Source: Sediminibacterium roseum
GTDB taxonomy: Bacteria > Bacteroidota > Bacteroidia > Chitinophagales > Chitinophagaceae
Length of the DNA: 64,000 nt
Direction of reading: 5' to 3'
Assembly: GCF_009939005.1 (NCBI RefSeq)
Contig: NZ_JAACJS010000015.1
Span: 560,325 to 624,324 of the forward strand
Shown here piece by piece: positions 52,942 to 61,283 of this stretch. How positions within the stretch are numbered: the first letter of the stretch is position 1; each line of letters opens with the position of its first letter. The notes under the pieces are model-generated. The model made no database searches and was not told where the DNA came from. It was given only the letters and a program-made list of their open reading frames with translations. Both the position numbers and the translations under genes were made by a program.

Positions 52942-54261
52942 CTACAAACCGAACAGCCCGCTGTTCAGCAACTGGAGCATGCGGGTTTTGTGTGCGCTTG
53001 GTACCAGCAATGAAATATTGTGCGGGCTGCCGCCGTAGCTTACCATGGTTACCGGTACTTCGCTGATGGCGGTGAACAAGCGTTGCAGCACGTGATCTGT
53101 TTGTGCAATTTCATTACCAACAATGGATACGATGGACTGGTCCTTTTCCACATCAACCGTTCCAAAGGGTTCAAGTTCTTTTACGATCTGTTTCAACGAT
53201 GTGTCGGAATCGATGGTAACTGAGACCGCAACTTCAGAAGTGGTGATCATGTCGATAGACGTATGGTATTTTTCAAACACCTCAAATACTTTTCTCAGGA
53301 AGCCATAAGCCAGCAGCATACGGCTGCTTTTTATTTTGATGGCGATGATGCCGTCTTTGGCTGCCACCGCTTTTACGCCAACGGTTCCGGCTTCTTTCAT
53401 GATCACCGTTCCGGCCGCATCGGGTTGCATGGTGTTGAGCAATTTTACGGGAACGTTTTCCAGTTGCGCGGGCCAGATACAGGTTGGGTGCAGGATCTTT
53501 GCACCGAAATAAGCAAGCTCGGCGGCCTCGTCAAAACTCAGTTGTTTGATGGCATTTGTTTTTTCAACCACGCGTGGATCGTTGTTGTGCATACCGTCGA
53601 TATCCGTCCATATCTCGCAAACGCTTGCGTTGATGGCCGCGGCCACCAGTGAAGCTGTGTAATCGCTTCCGCCACGTTTCAGGTTGTCTACTTCACCTTT
53701 CGCATTGCGGCAGATGTATCCCTGCGTGATGAATAATTTTTTATCGCTGTTCTGTTGCAGCAACTGGCTCAGTTTGATCTTGATGCTGCCGAGCTGCGGT
53801 TCTTCGTTCGAATCCACCGACATAAACTCAAGCGCAGGCAACAGCATGTGATCGATGCCTTTTTCTTCCAGGTAAGTGCTGAAGAGTTTTGTGCTCATCA
53901 GTTCGCCCTGTGCAAGAATATCTTTGTTCAACGCTTCGCTGAATGAAATCCGGAGGATGATGTTCAGGAACTCAAAATGTTCCGTGATAACAGCATTCGC
54001 TTTTGCCCTTGTATGTTCTTCCTTCAAAAGATCCAGCACAAAAGCCCTGTAATGCGCCTCCAGCTTATCGATCTTCTGTTTGGCGCCGGTGCGGTCGCCC
54101 TGTGCTAAACTATTGCTGATCTCTACCAATGCATTGGTTGTACCGCTTAATGCGCTTAATACAACGATGGTTGGCTCTGCATCCCTGGTGATCAGTTGCG
54201 ATACCTGGTGCATACGTTCCGGCTTACCCACACTGGTACCGCCAAACTTCATTACTTTCAT
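52942..54261 (-). CDS. lysC: Aspartate kinase
   Basis: A 439-residue enzyme for the first step of the aspartate family of amino acids. The start at 54261 (MKVMKFGGTSVGKPERMHQV) carries the kinase KFGGTSVG signature at once; a longer frame only adds atypical residues. Further features are RGGSDYTASLVAAAINASVC and EIWTDIDGMHNNDPRVVE. Two ACT domains occupy the last 140 residues (SIDMITTSEVAVSVTIDSDT, SIVGNEIAQTDHVLQRLFTA) and allow feedback control. It is monofunctional, not fused to homoserine dehydrogenase. Confidence 0.94.
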   Translation of the reverse strand: MKVMKFGGTSVGKPERMHQVSQLITRDAEPTIVVLSALSGTTNALVEISNSLAQGDRTGAKQKIDKLEAHYRAFVLDLLKEEHTRAKANAVITEHFEFLNIILRISFSEALNKDILAQGELMSTKLFSTYLEEKGIDHMLLPALEFMSVDSNEEPQLGSIKIKLSQLLQQNSDKKLFITQGYICRNAKGEVDNLKRGGSDYTASLVAAAINASVCEIWTDIDGMHNNDPRVVEKTNAIKQLSFDEAAELAYFGAKILHPTCIWPAQLENVPVKLLNTMQPDAAGTVIMKEAGTVGVKAVAAKDGIIAIKIKSSRMLLAYGFLRKVFEVFEKYHTSIDMITTSEVAVSVTIDSDTSLKQIVKELEPFGTVDVEKDQSIVSIVGNEIAQTDHVLQRLFTAISEVPVTMVSYGGSPHNISLLVPSAHKTRMLQLLNSGLFGL

Positions 54262-54303
54262 GTGAAACCCCCTCCCCGATTTTTTAGTGATTGAATATTC
54301 GTG

Positions 54304-54311
54304 CAAATGTA
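54304..54311 (-). promoter_or_regulatory. Candidate -7 box for aspartate kinase
   Basis: On the minus strand TACATTTG matches TAnnTTTG perfectly, 42 bases before the start. A TTTG lies 25 bases further up, a little beyond the usual distance. Confidence 0.45.
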
Positions 54312-54422
54312 ACCCGATAATCAGTAAATAACAGTTCAAATTAATAATTGCGCGCTTTGCAGGAGACTGCGGAGAACTGCGGGATTGTGAGGGCTAACAA
54401 ATGTCAGTTATAAAAAACAACA

Positions 54423-55292
54423 CTAAGAACCGAAAGGCTTTTGATTGCTGCATTCTACATTGTCGCCCGGCGTTACATTGAAATACCTGCAGAAGAACAG
54501 ATAATAGCCGTAGCGGTATTTTGTATCCGGATCGCCCGAAGGGCCGCAATCAATTCCGCCATTGATCACATTCACAACCGTGCCAAAACCCGGGAGGCGC
54601 CCGCCATCTATGTCTTTGGGCGATGGCTGCCAGGTGCCCGACATCACTTCATGACAGGAAGGTTTTGGGAATTGGGGCGTTGTCCAGAACCACAACGCGG
54701 AAGCAAAAGCAAGTTGCGCGTTTTTTGTGATGAGCGACGGATCGTTGAGCAAAACATTTTTGTTTTTAAAATAGGCCTCACTGAACTGGCCGTAATTGTA
54801 GTTCCAGCTGATCTGTATCGGGCCGCGGCCGTGGTAAGATTGCCCGGCAACAGGCGGGTAATTTTTTTTGGATGGATCGCTGTATTGCGGGCAGCCCTTT
54901 ACACAGTTGAGCTCTTCTGTATAGCGAAGCCCCCATTTGTAATAACCACCCGGCGCATCGTCCCACCCACCTCCTGTTTCTTTCGCGATGTTGGCAAGGA
55001 AGGCGCAGAGTTCGCGTTTCTGTATAACCGGATCGGGGTTAGAAAGAAACTGGGGAAAGGAGTCTGCGGCTGCAAGAAATGACTTGTATGAATAAAAATC
55101 GATGGCGGTTTTACTGGCATGGGCAGGATCGATGCCAATCCTGTTTGGGAAAAGTTCGTTCCATTTTTTTTCTGAAAGGTATTTGCGGACGTTGCTCCGC
55201 TGTGCATGTGTTTGCAAGGTGCAAAGCATAAAAACGAAGCACAACAGTGCAGTGTTTTTTAACGGCGGTATGATCTTCGGCAAAAACATCAA
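54423..55292 (-). CDS. GH19 chitinase
   Basis: A 289-residue secreted family 19 chitinase cleaving beta-1,4-N-acetylglucosamine chains. The signal peptide ends near residue 31 (QTHAQ). The catalytic acid is E105 in NIAKETGGG, where the usual histidine before ET is lysine, and the base is E127 in WGLRYTEEL, at the usual 22-residue spacing. The signature YHGRGPIQISWNYNYGQF is present, as is VVNVINGGIDCG. There is no added carbohydrate-binding module. The start could be 55292 or the next ATG at 55289. It overlaps the upstream dehydrogenase gene by up to 4 bases. Confidence 0.94.
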   Translation of the reverse strand: MMFLPKIIPPLKNTALLCFVFMLCTLQTHAQRSNVRKYLSEKKWNELFPNRIGIDPAHASKTAIDFYSYKSFLAAADSFPQFLSNPDPVIQKRELCAFLANIAKETGGGWDDAPGGYYKWGLRYTEELNCVKGCPQYSDPSKKNYPPVAGQSYHGRGPIQISWNYNYGQFSEAYFKNKNVLLNDPSLITKNAQLAFASALWFWTTPQFPKPSCHEVMSGTWQPSPKDIDGGRLPGFGTVVNVINGGIDCGPSGDPDTKYRYGYYLFFCRYFNVTPGDNVECSNQKPFGS

Positions 55293-56359
55293 AGGGTTAT
55301 AGCAAATTTAGCGCCCACTTCTCTCAATTCTTTGACCACGCTATCAACCAGCGGAATGCCCTCTGTCATGCGGATGCTTTCCATTTCACGTTCAGGATCG
55401 CCGGGGATCAATACTTTGTCGTGTCCCTCCGCTGGCGTTGCTGAACGGAAGCGCTGTATCCAGTTGTCCATATGCTGTTTGAACTCATCTGCCGGGCGAA
55501 ACGCATCCACGCGCATCGCTCCAAAAAAATGCCCCAGTCCTTTGCCCGGCATGTTTTCAGGCATTGGCACGTATGCGGGGAACGGCGGTGCCCACGGGCC
55601 ATACGACGCGCCGCTCAGCACTGCGGAAAAAATATCAACGATGCTTCCCAATGCATATCCTTTGTGGCTGCCGTGTTCCCTGTCGCTGCCCAGTGGAAGC
55701 AATGCGCCCTGCTTTTTCAGGATATTGGCATCGGTGGATGGGTTGCCGTCTTTATCCTGCACCCAGCCCAATGGCGTATCGGCGTTTTTGCGTTGCAGCA
55801 GTTCCAGTTTACCATTGGCGGCGGTTGTGGTTGCAAAGTCTGCAACAAACGGGGGTTGCTGGCCTGCCGGTATGGCCACGGCGATCGGGTTTGTGCCCAG
55901 CATTTTTTCAACCGAAAACGTGGGCGCCACCAATGCGCTTGCGTTGGTCATTGCCATGCCAATCATATCGTGCTGCAGGGCCATCAATGCGTGGTAACCC
56001 GCGATACCAAAATGATTTGTGTTGCGCACGCTTACCCATCCGGTACCTACAGTTTTTGCTTTTTCAATTGCCACCTGCATGGCAAATGGTGCAACCACGA
56101 GGCCCAGGCCTGCATCGCCGTCGACCACAGCGGTTGATGGTGTTTCGTGAACGATCCTGATATCAGGCGTGGCGTTCACTCTTTTGGCTTCCCACAAACG
56201 TACATAGCCGGTGAGCCGGGCAACACCGTGACTGTCTATTCCGCGAACATCGGCAGACAGCAAGGCTTTTGCAGCGGTTGCCGCCTGTGAATCGGGGCAT
56301 CCCATTTTTGTGAAAACGGTATGTGTAAAATGATAGAGATGATCGTAGGAAAAATGCAT
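55289..56359 (-). CDS. Ldh-family (malate/L-lactate) oxidoreductase
   Basis: A 356-residue NAD(P)-dependent enzyme of the LDH2/MDH2 group, which oxidises 2-hydroxy acids such as malate, lactate or ureidoglycolate. The start at 56359 (MHFSYDHLYHFTHTVFTKMG) replaces a longer frame without family match. Conserved stretches are LLSADVRGIDSHGVARLTGY, VRNTNHFGIAGYHALMA, MTNASALVAPTFSVEKMLGT and DFATTTAANGKLELLQRKNA. It overlaps the chitinase start by 4 bases; a functional link is not evident. Substrate is open. Confidence 0.92.
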   Translation of the reverse strand: MHFSYDHLYHFTHTVFTKMGCPDSQAATAAKALLSADVRGIDSHGVARLTGYVRLWEAKRVNATPDIRIVHETPSTAVVDGDAGLGLVVAPFAMQVAIEKAKTVGTGWVSVRNTNHFGIAGYHALMALQHDMIGMAMTNASALVAPTFSVEKMLGTNPIAVAIPAGQQPPFVADFATTTAANGKLELLQRKNADTPLGWVQDKDGNPSTDANILKKQGALLPLGSDREHGSHKGYALGSIVDIFSAVLSGASYGPWAPPFPAYVPMPENMPGKGLGHFFGAMRVDAFRPADEFKQHMDNWIQRFRSATPAEGHDKVLIPGDPEREMESIRMTEGIPLVDSVVKELREVGAKFAITL

Positions 56360-56410
56360 TGCGTGGTGGTTAGGAGCGCAAGATAAATTATTGCCGAAAC
56401 AAAACACGCA

Positions 56411-56604
56411 GTTGATCGGCTCCGCCGAGTGAATACTATCAACGGCCGCACGCAGCAGCTCGGCTTCGCCAAATGACTACTATCGCCGCCTCACCCATTC
56501 AGTCGCACACACAGTCGCTCGGCTTCGCCAAATGACTACTATCCCCAGCCTCACACATCCAGTCGCTCGGCTCCGCCGAGTGACTGCTATCCCCGGCCTC
56601 CGGC
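56411..56604. repeat. Cluster of four REP-like elements
   Basis: Four copies of a short imperfect palindrome built on GTCGCTCGGC and GCCGAGTGAC lie at about 56411-56440, 56452-56489, 56512-56550 and 56560-56600. Copies 2 and 3 have GCCAAATGACTACTATC instead of GCCGAGTGACTGCTATC. On the minus strand a GTAG tetranucleotide precedes the hairpin in copies 2 and 3. They sit directly after the REP-associated transposase gene. Confidence 0.85.
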
Positions 56605-56614
56605 CCAATCCCCC

Positions 56615-57145
56615 TTAAAAAGGCAATACTTCAATTGGCGATCTTTCATTCGCGCTACTATACCACCAATCACCGGCATTCTTTACCAATCCCGCCCTCA
56701 CCGGGTTTTCGTGAACATAGTTGATTTTTTGCATCATCACTTTCGGACTATAGCAATCAACCGGATGATTCGTCTTTTGCCAAAACATATTCTCCGCATT
56801 TTGTTTCTGGTATTTCGCGTTGTACTGGAAAACGATTTTCATCCAGTCGCGCCGGCTCTCGTATGGGCTGTTATAGATCATAGATAGCAGCTGTTTGGCA
56901 GAATAGCTTTTAAAATCACGCAGCAACAAGTTGAGTTTACCATCACGTTGTCCGGCTATCCAATGCATGTGGTTGCTCATGATAACATAGGCATACAGTT
57001 CCAACCCTTTGTGTTGCTGGCAGAACTTAATGTTGCGGATGATTTCTTCGCAATAGTTGCTGCGTGTGAATACGTCTACCCAACTGACTACTGTCAGGGT
57101 GATGAAGAAAATGCCGTCGTAATTTGCTTTTCGTAACTCGCTCAT
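56615..57145 (-). CDS. REP-associated tyrosine transposase (RAYT, IS200-like Y1)
   Basis: A 176-residue Y1 transposase of the RAYT group, single-copy enzymes thought to move or maintain REP elements. The HUH motif is seen as SNHMHW with H59 and H61, and the catalytic tyrosine is Y143 in KINYVHENPVRAGLV. The segment FQYNAKYQKQNAENMFWQKT is also typical. No terminal inverted repeats of a classical insertion sequence are present. REP copies flank it on both sides. A perfect 15-base-stem hairpin ends two bases before the start codon and could limit translation. Confidence 0.93.
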   Translation of the reverse strand: MSELRKANYDGIFFITLTVVSWVDVFTRSNYCEEIIRNIKFCQQHKGLELYAYVIMSNHMHWIAGQRDGKLNLLLRDFKSYSAKQLLSMIYNSPYESRRDWMKIVFQYNAKYQKQNAENMFWQKTNHPVDCYSPKVMMQKINYVHENPVRAGLVKNAGDWWYSSANERSPIEVLPF

Positions 57146-57147
57146 GG

Positions 57148-57179
57148 TTTATAAATTGGCTTGGAAGCCAATTTATAAA
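57148..57179 (-). repeat. Hairpin directly before the RAYT start codon
   Basis: TTTATAAATTGGCTT and its exact complement form a 15-base stem with a two-base centre, ending two bases before the ATG. In mRNA it would cover the ribosome binding region. Confidence 0.8.
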
Positions 57180-57180
57180 A

Positions 57181-57206
57181 GTCACTCGGCGGAGCCGAGC
57201 GACTAC
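57181..57206. repeat. REP-like element upstream of the RAYT gene
   Basis: On the minus strand it reads GTAG then TCGCTCGGCTCCGCC and GAGTGAC, matching the body of the copy at 56560-56600 with a full GTAG foot. It is the right-hand partner of the REP cluster. Confidence 0.85.
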
Positions 57207-57209
57207 GGG

Positions 57210-57236
57210 TTGAATTAATACTTCGTATTAATTCAA
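57210..57236. repeat. Short perfect hairpin upstream of the RAYT unit
   Basis: TTGAATTAATAC, a TTC loop and the exact complement give a 12-base stem. It follows the right-hand REP by four bases and may belong to the same unit. Confidence 0.65.
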
Positions 57237-57349
57237 TTCCAGAAATTGAACAGGTTGACGGAAGGCTGCGGCCCATGCCGGTATCAAAGCCGCGGGGACA
57301 ATGGCGTCGTCCGATTCTGCATAGTGATTGCTATCCCACGGCCCATACC

Positions 57350-57382
57350 AAAAAAGAAAGAGATGCTGGGCATCTCTTTCTT
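57350..57382 (-). terminator. Intrinsic terminator of ssb
   Basis: On the minus strand AAGAAAGAGATGC, a CCA loop and GCATCTCTTTCTT are followed by a T-run. The hairpin begins 19 bases after the ssb stop codon. Confidence 0.88.
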
Positions 57383-57401
57383 CAAAAAAATCCATTTTCC
57401 A

Positions 57402-57839
57402 TTAAAACGGCAGATCGTCCAACGGCTCTGTGATCTCTCCCGCCGATGGCGCTGACGCCGGTGGTTGGGAAGCATACGAAGGTTGTGAAGGCTGGTAACC
57501 TCCGCCACCGGAGCCACCTTCCGGACGGCTGCCCAATAACTGTACGCTCAATACACGAAGGGTTAATGTGGCACCCTGGCGGCCGTCCTGGGTATTGTAC
57601 GTTCTTACATCGGGTTGGCCCTCCACATAAACCTGTGTGCCTTTTTTGAGGTAAGGGGCAACGGCCGTGCGGTCTGTCCAGTACGCGCAATCAACCCAAA
57701 CGGTTTTGTCTTTCTGGTTGCCCTGCGCATCCTTGAAACGCTCTGTATGTGCAACAGTGAAGTTGATCACGTTCTTACCATTGACATTGTTGACCAACGC
57801 ATCCTTCCCTAAATTTCCAATTACCTGAAGCTTTATCAT
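57402..57839 (-). CDS. ssb: Single-stranded DNA-binding protein
   Basis: A 145-residue protein that coats single-stranded DNA. The OB fold spans residues 1-105 (MIKLQVIGNLGKDALVNNVN, KTVWVDCAYWTDRTAVAPYL, VYVEGQPDVRTYNTQDG). A flexible Gly/Ser/Pro-rich linker leads to the acidic tip EITEPLDDLPF used to recruit partner proteins. The short OB domain and length are usual in Bacteroidota, where several ssb copies per genome occur. It is followed by a strong terminator. Confidence 0.94.
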   Translation of the reverse strand: MIKLQVIGNLGKDALVNNVNGKNVINFTVAHTERFKDAQGNQKDKTVWVDCAYWTDRTAVAPYLKKGTQVYVEGQPDVRTYNTQDGRQGATLTLRVLSVQLLGSRPEGGSGGGGYQPSQPSYASQPPASAPSAGEITEPLDDLPF

Positions 57840-57950
57840 AATGATTTGTTTTTGTAAATATCAAAGGAATGAAAATACTACAATTGCGTATTTACCGCAT
57901 AAACAAGTTTTTCTTCACTGTATAAAATGGGGTTAAATAACCGGTTGCTT

Positions 57951-58676
57951 TTACTTGACCGTTGTATTGTTCAATCCCGCTTCTATCGATTTCCTTAACC
58001 ACGGCAGCGTGGCCGATGAAAATCCGGATGTATGAAACAGTATTTTCCCCTGCCGGTCTACCACCACATGCGTTGGAAAAAGATTGATGCCGTATTTCTG
58101 CGCCGTGAACCTCCCGTCGTCTACGATATTGTAATCGAACGGCGTTGTCGTTAAGAAATCCTGCAGGTCCGCTTTCTGGTCTAGCGCAATGGCAAGAAAC
58201 ACCACGTCCTTGTTTTCCTTGTATTTCGCCACTACCTCGTTCAGCTCGGGGATCTCGCGCCGGCAGGGCGGGCAATTGATGAACCAGAAATTCAACACCA
58301 CCACTTTTCCCGCCAGCTCCTTCAGGTTGTATTTATTGCCTTTCATATCGCGTTCGCGGAATGGCGAAAGCGCATCGCCTTCCCTGAAAAAATTACTTTC
58401 TTTCGGTTTCGGCAGGCTGGCCTCTCTAAACTCCCGCTCCTTCTCGCTCAGCGGCACAAGCATCGCCTCATTTGTGCCCGGAACCGGGCGGATGGTGTAT
58501 TTGCCCGTCATCAATAACCCCTGCACAATATTCGTGGGATAAACCGTACCCGAAGAATCTTTCACAACAAAATCGCTAAGCGACCTGGACCGCTGCACCA
58601 CTTTTGACCCGGTTGCCTGGGCAGAAGCAGCCAGCGAAAACATACAAGCCAGGAAGGCTGTAAACAGTAATTTCAT
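57951..58676 (-). CDS. TlpA-like thioredoxin-family protein
   Basis: A 241-residue exported thiol-disulfide protein. The signal peptide ends near residue 20 (AASAQ). The first 100 residues are a separate N-terminal part. The thioredoxin fold has the active site FINCPPCRREIPEL with C135 and C138, and the cis-proline region INLFPTHVVVDRQGKILF. It may reduce periplasmic disulfides, for example in cytochrome c maturation, though it is not beside the ccm genes. Confidence 0.9.
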   Translation of the reverse strand: MKLLFTAFLACMFSLAASAQATGSKVVQRSRSLSDFVVKDSSGTVYPTNIVQGLLMTGKYTIRPVPGTNEAMLVPLSEKEREFREASLPKPKESNFFREGDALSPFRERDMKGNKYNLKELAGKVVVLNFWFINCPPCRREIPELNEVVAKYKENKDVVFLAIALDQKADLQDFLTTTPFDYNIVDDGRFTAQKYGINLFPTHVVVDRQGKILFHTSGFSSATLPWLRKSIEAGLNNTTVK

Positions 58677-58822
58677 AAAATCTGGTTTGATCGGATGTCT
58701 AATATATCATTTTTGAACCATCTATTGTTAAAATTTCCCCTTTCGAAACCGCCCGCGGGCGCGGTTCCCGGTTCTTCTCCTTTAGTTGTTCTAACTTCGC
58801 GGCCGAAGCATACATTTATTTT

Positions 58823-59929
58823 ATGAGCCGTAAAGGAAAGGTTTTGGTGGCAATGAGCGGCGGTATCGACAGTACCGTGGTTGCACTCATGCTCCATAAT
58901 GAAGGCTACGAGGTGGTTGGCATTACCATGAAAACATGGGACTATGCCAGCAGCGGCACCAGTACCAAAGAAACAGGTTGTTGCAATATAGATTCGTTCA
59001 ACGATGCGCGACAGGCAGCGGTTCACCACGGCTTCCCGCATTTTATTCTCGATATACGCGAGGAGTTTGGCGATTTTGTGATCGAGAATTTTGTGGACGA
59101 ATACCTCGCCGGCCGCACCCCCAACCCCTGTGTGATGTGCAATACACATATCAAATGGCGCGCCCTGCTCAAAAGAGCCGATGCGCTGGACTGCGAATTC
59201 ATTGCAACGGGCCACTACGGCCTCGTTCGCCAGCATGATAACGGGAGGTATGTGATTAGCAAGGGGCTGGACGAAACAAAAGACCAGAGCTATGTATTGT
59301 GGGGGCTCGACCAGGAACTCCTGGGCCGCACCATGCTGCCGCTCGGTGGCTATCACAAATCCGATATCCGCCAGATGGCCGTGGACCTCGGTTACCCGGA
59401 ACTGGCCAAAAAAAGCGAGAGCTACGAGATCTGCTTCGTTCCCGATAACGATTACCGCGGTTTCCTGAAAAACCGGGTTGAAGGATTGGAGGAAAAAGTG
59501 AACGGAGGCTGGTTTGTTGACAAATCTGGCAAAAAACTCGGGCAACACAAAGGGTATCCCTTTTACACCGTGGGACAACGCAAGGGCCTTGTTGCCATGG
59601 GACATCCCGTGTATGTAACCGCCATCAACCCCGAAACAAATACTGTAGTGCTGGGTGATGAATCTGATCTGGACCAAAACGACATGATGGTTGGCAAGAT
59701 CAACTGGATGAAATACGATGGCATTTCGGATGGTATGGAAGCCATTACCAAGATCCGTTACAAAGACAAAGGTGCACTCAGCAACCTATACAATGCTCCC
59801 AATGGCATACGTGCGCGGTTCTATGAAAATGTAAAAGGCATCGCGCCCGGGCAAAGCGCCGTGTTCTACGAAGGAAACGATGTTATTGGCGGAGGGATCA
59901 TACAGAGAGGTGAACTTGTTTTGAGCTAG
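58823..59929 (+). CDS. mnmA: tRNA-specific 2-thiouridylase
   Basis: A 368-residue enzyme that thiolates the wobble uridine 34 of tRNA for Lys, Glu and Gln. The PP-loop is VAMSGGIDSTVVALML. The catalytic cysteines are C103 in PNPCVMCN and C204 in YEICFVPD. Other family parts are LAGRTPNPC, FIATGHYG, KDQSYVLWGLDQELLGRTML and YTVGQRKGLVAMG. Length is normal. The upstream gap contains a TAACTTCG box that is a weak promoter match. It ends in a shared terminator with the convergent methyltransferase gene. Confidence 0.96.
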   Translation: MSRKGKVLVAMSGGIDSTVVALMLHNEGYEVVGITMKTWDYASSGTSTKETGCCNIDSFNDARQAAVHHGFPHFILDIREEFGDFVIENFVDEYLAGRTPNPCVMCNTHIKWRALLKRADALDCEFIATGHYGLVRQHDNGRYVISKGLDETKDQSYVLWGLDQELLGRTMLPLGGYHKSDIRQMAVDLGYPELAKKSESYEICFVPDNDYRGFLKNRVEGLEEKVNGGWFVDKSGKKLGQHKGYPFYTVGQRKGLVAMGHPVYVTAINPETNTVVLGDESDLDQNDMMVGKINWMKYDGISDGMEAITKIRYKDKGALSNLYNAPNGIRARFYENVKGIAPGQSAVFYEGNDVIGGGIIQRGELVLS

Positions 59930-59961
59930 CGCACCGGATTAAAATAGAGAGTCAAGAGTTA

Positions 59962-59993
59962 CAAAAAGGGTTAAAAATTTTTAACCCTTTTTG
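59962..59993. terminator. Bidirectional terminator between mnmA and the rRNA methyltransferase
   Basis: A perfect 32-base palindrome built on CAAAAAGGGTTAAAAA. Both strands end in a T-run, so it can stop transcription from both convergent genes. Confidence 0.9.
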
Positions 59994-59999
59994 ATTTCT

Positions 60000-61184
60000 T
60001 CAAGCGTTGCTTCTCCTGAACAATGCCACAAACATGCTGTCTGCTTTCTCTTCATATCCTTTCAACAATTCCGATCTTACCAGTTCCAGTTTTTTGCTTT
60101 CAAGAAGGTGGGATACGATCTCTTCGTTTTCTTTTTTAAAAACGGAACAGGTGATGTACAGGAAGTAGCCATTCTCTTCAATATAAGGGATCACGTTTGT
60201 TGTGATCTTTTTTTGAAGGGCCGAATAGCTGTCTATTTTATCCTTTGTAAAAAAATGCAATTGCTCCGGCGTTCTTCCCCAGGTGCCGCTGCCGCTGCAT
60301 GGGGCATCGCAGATAACGATCCTGTAGCTGGTGGGTGGAACCTTTAGCTCTCCTGCCAGGTCTGCAACGAAAGAATGGTAATTTTTAATACCGGCCCTTT
60401 CAAAACGATCCTGCAGGTTGCGCAATATCGAGGCGCGCACATCCGAAACGGTGAGCTGGATGTTTTTGATAAGATCAAAGGCAAGTATCGATTTGCCCCC
60501 GCTTGCCGCGCAACAATCCCAAACCGTTTTGGTGAGCTTTGAATCATCGATACACAACTTCAACACATCGCCCACCCGTTGCGAACTCAGGTCCTGTATC
60601 ACCACCTCCGTATCAATGTTGAGCACCTCGTCGATCTTTGAGGCATTGGGCAACGCCAGGCAATTACCCGAAACCTGCCTGAACGGGATCTTTGCGGCCG
60701 ATAATTTTTCAAACACTTTCCTGCTTCGCTCTGGGCGAATGCGCAGGAAAAGATCGGGTTGCACCAGGTGAGAAACAGCAAACGGTACTGCATCGATTCC
60801 GCTGCTCAGTTCCTGGTTCCATGGAAATAGATTCGCCGGATCGGACCCCGGGAAAACAGAAGCCACAAAGCGCCATTTCGCTTCGATATCCGCGTTCCAG
60901 TTGTTTCGCCATTGCTCATCAACCAGCAGCCCCCAATCGTCGGCATTTGTTTCACAGATAAAAACGGATGCCTTTATTTTTTCTTCGACCGATGAGGTGT
61001 TGACCCCATTTCCCGCACGGAAAAAAGTGTAACAGAGATGGCTTATGTTTTTTCTATCCTTTGATCCGAATTTCGGGTTGGCTTTGAAATATTGTTTGAG
61101 GAACGCCGACAATGGCAGCACACCATCATACTGCGCGATCACGGCAACAGCGGAACGGAGATATTGTTGGGCATACTTGATCAT
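60000..61184 (-). CDS. RsmB/NOP-family RNA cytosine methyltransferase
   Basis: A 394-residue SAM-dependent m5C methyltransferase, probably acting on rRNA. The first 150 residues form an NusB/RsmB-like helical part (YDGVLPLSAFLKQYFKANPK). The catalytic domain has VWDCCAASGGKSILAFDLI as the SAM-binding part, ICDAPCSGSGTWGRTPEQ with the motif IV cysteine, and LYITCSVFKKENEE with the motif VI cysteine. Target base is not determinable. Convergent with mnmA. Confidence 0.92.
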   Translation of the reverse strand: MIKYAQQYLRSAVAVIAQYDGVLPLSAFLKQYFKANPKFGSKDRKNISHLCYTFFRAGNGVNTSSVEEKIKASVFICETNADDWGLLVDEQWRNNWNADIEAKWRFVASVFPGSDPANLFPWNQELSSGIDAVPFAVSHLVQPDLFLRIRPERSRKVFEKLSAAKIPFRQVSGNCLALPNASKIDEVLNIDTEVVIQDLSSQRVGDVLKLCIDDSKLTKTVWDCCAASGGKSILAFDLIKNIQLTVSDVRASILRNLQDRFERAGIKNYHSFVADLAGELKVPPTSYRIVICDAPCSGSGTWGRTPEQLHFFTKDKIDSYSALQKKITTNVIPYIEENGYFLYITCSVFKKENEEIVSHLLESKKLELVRSELLKGYEEKADSMFVALFRRSNA

Positions 61185-61203
61185 CTTCTTACAAGGTCAA
61201 GTG

Positions 61204-61281
61204 AAAAAGGGAAACAGGCATTCAGGATCATGTTCAGAATAATCCCGGGTACTTGTTTCCCTGTTCCCCGATGCCTGTTTC
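61204..61281 (-). terminator. Candidate terminator of the 298-residue lipoprotein gene
   Basis: GAAACAGGCAT (61211-61221) and ATGCCTGTTTC (61271-61281) form an 11-base stem across a 49-base loop. On the minus strand it is followed by CCCTTTTTC. The inside contains CCTGTTCCCC and CTTGTTTCCC, related to the repeat at 20285-20454. Confidence 0.5.
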
Positions 61282-61283
61282 TT

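Noticed and set aside
56411..56604. Possible CRISPR array
   Set aside because: Repeats are irregular in length and spacing, palindromic, only four in number and linked to a RAYT gene; no cas genes are present.
58673..59677. 334-codon minus-strand open frame
   Set aside because: Antisense to mnmA, which shows a full set of motifs; no recognisable protein features in the antisense frame.
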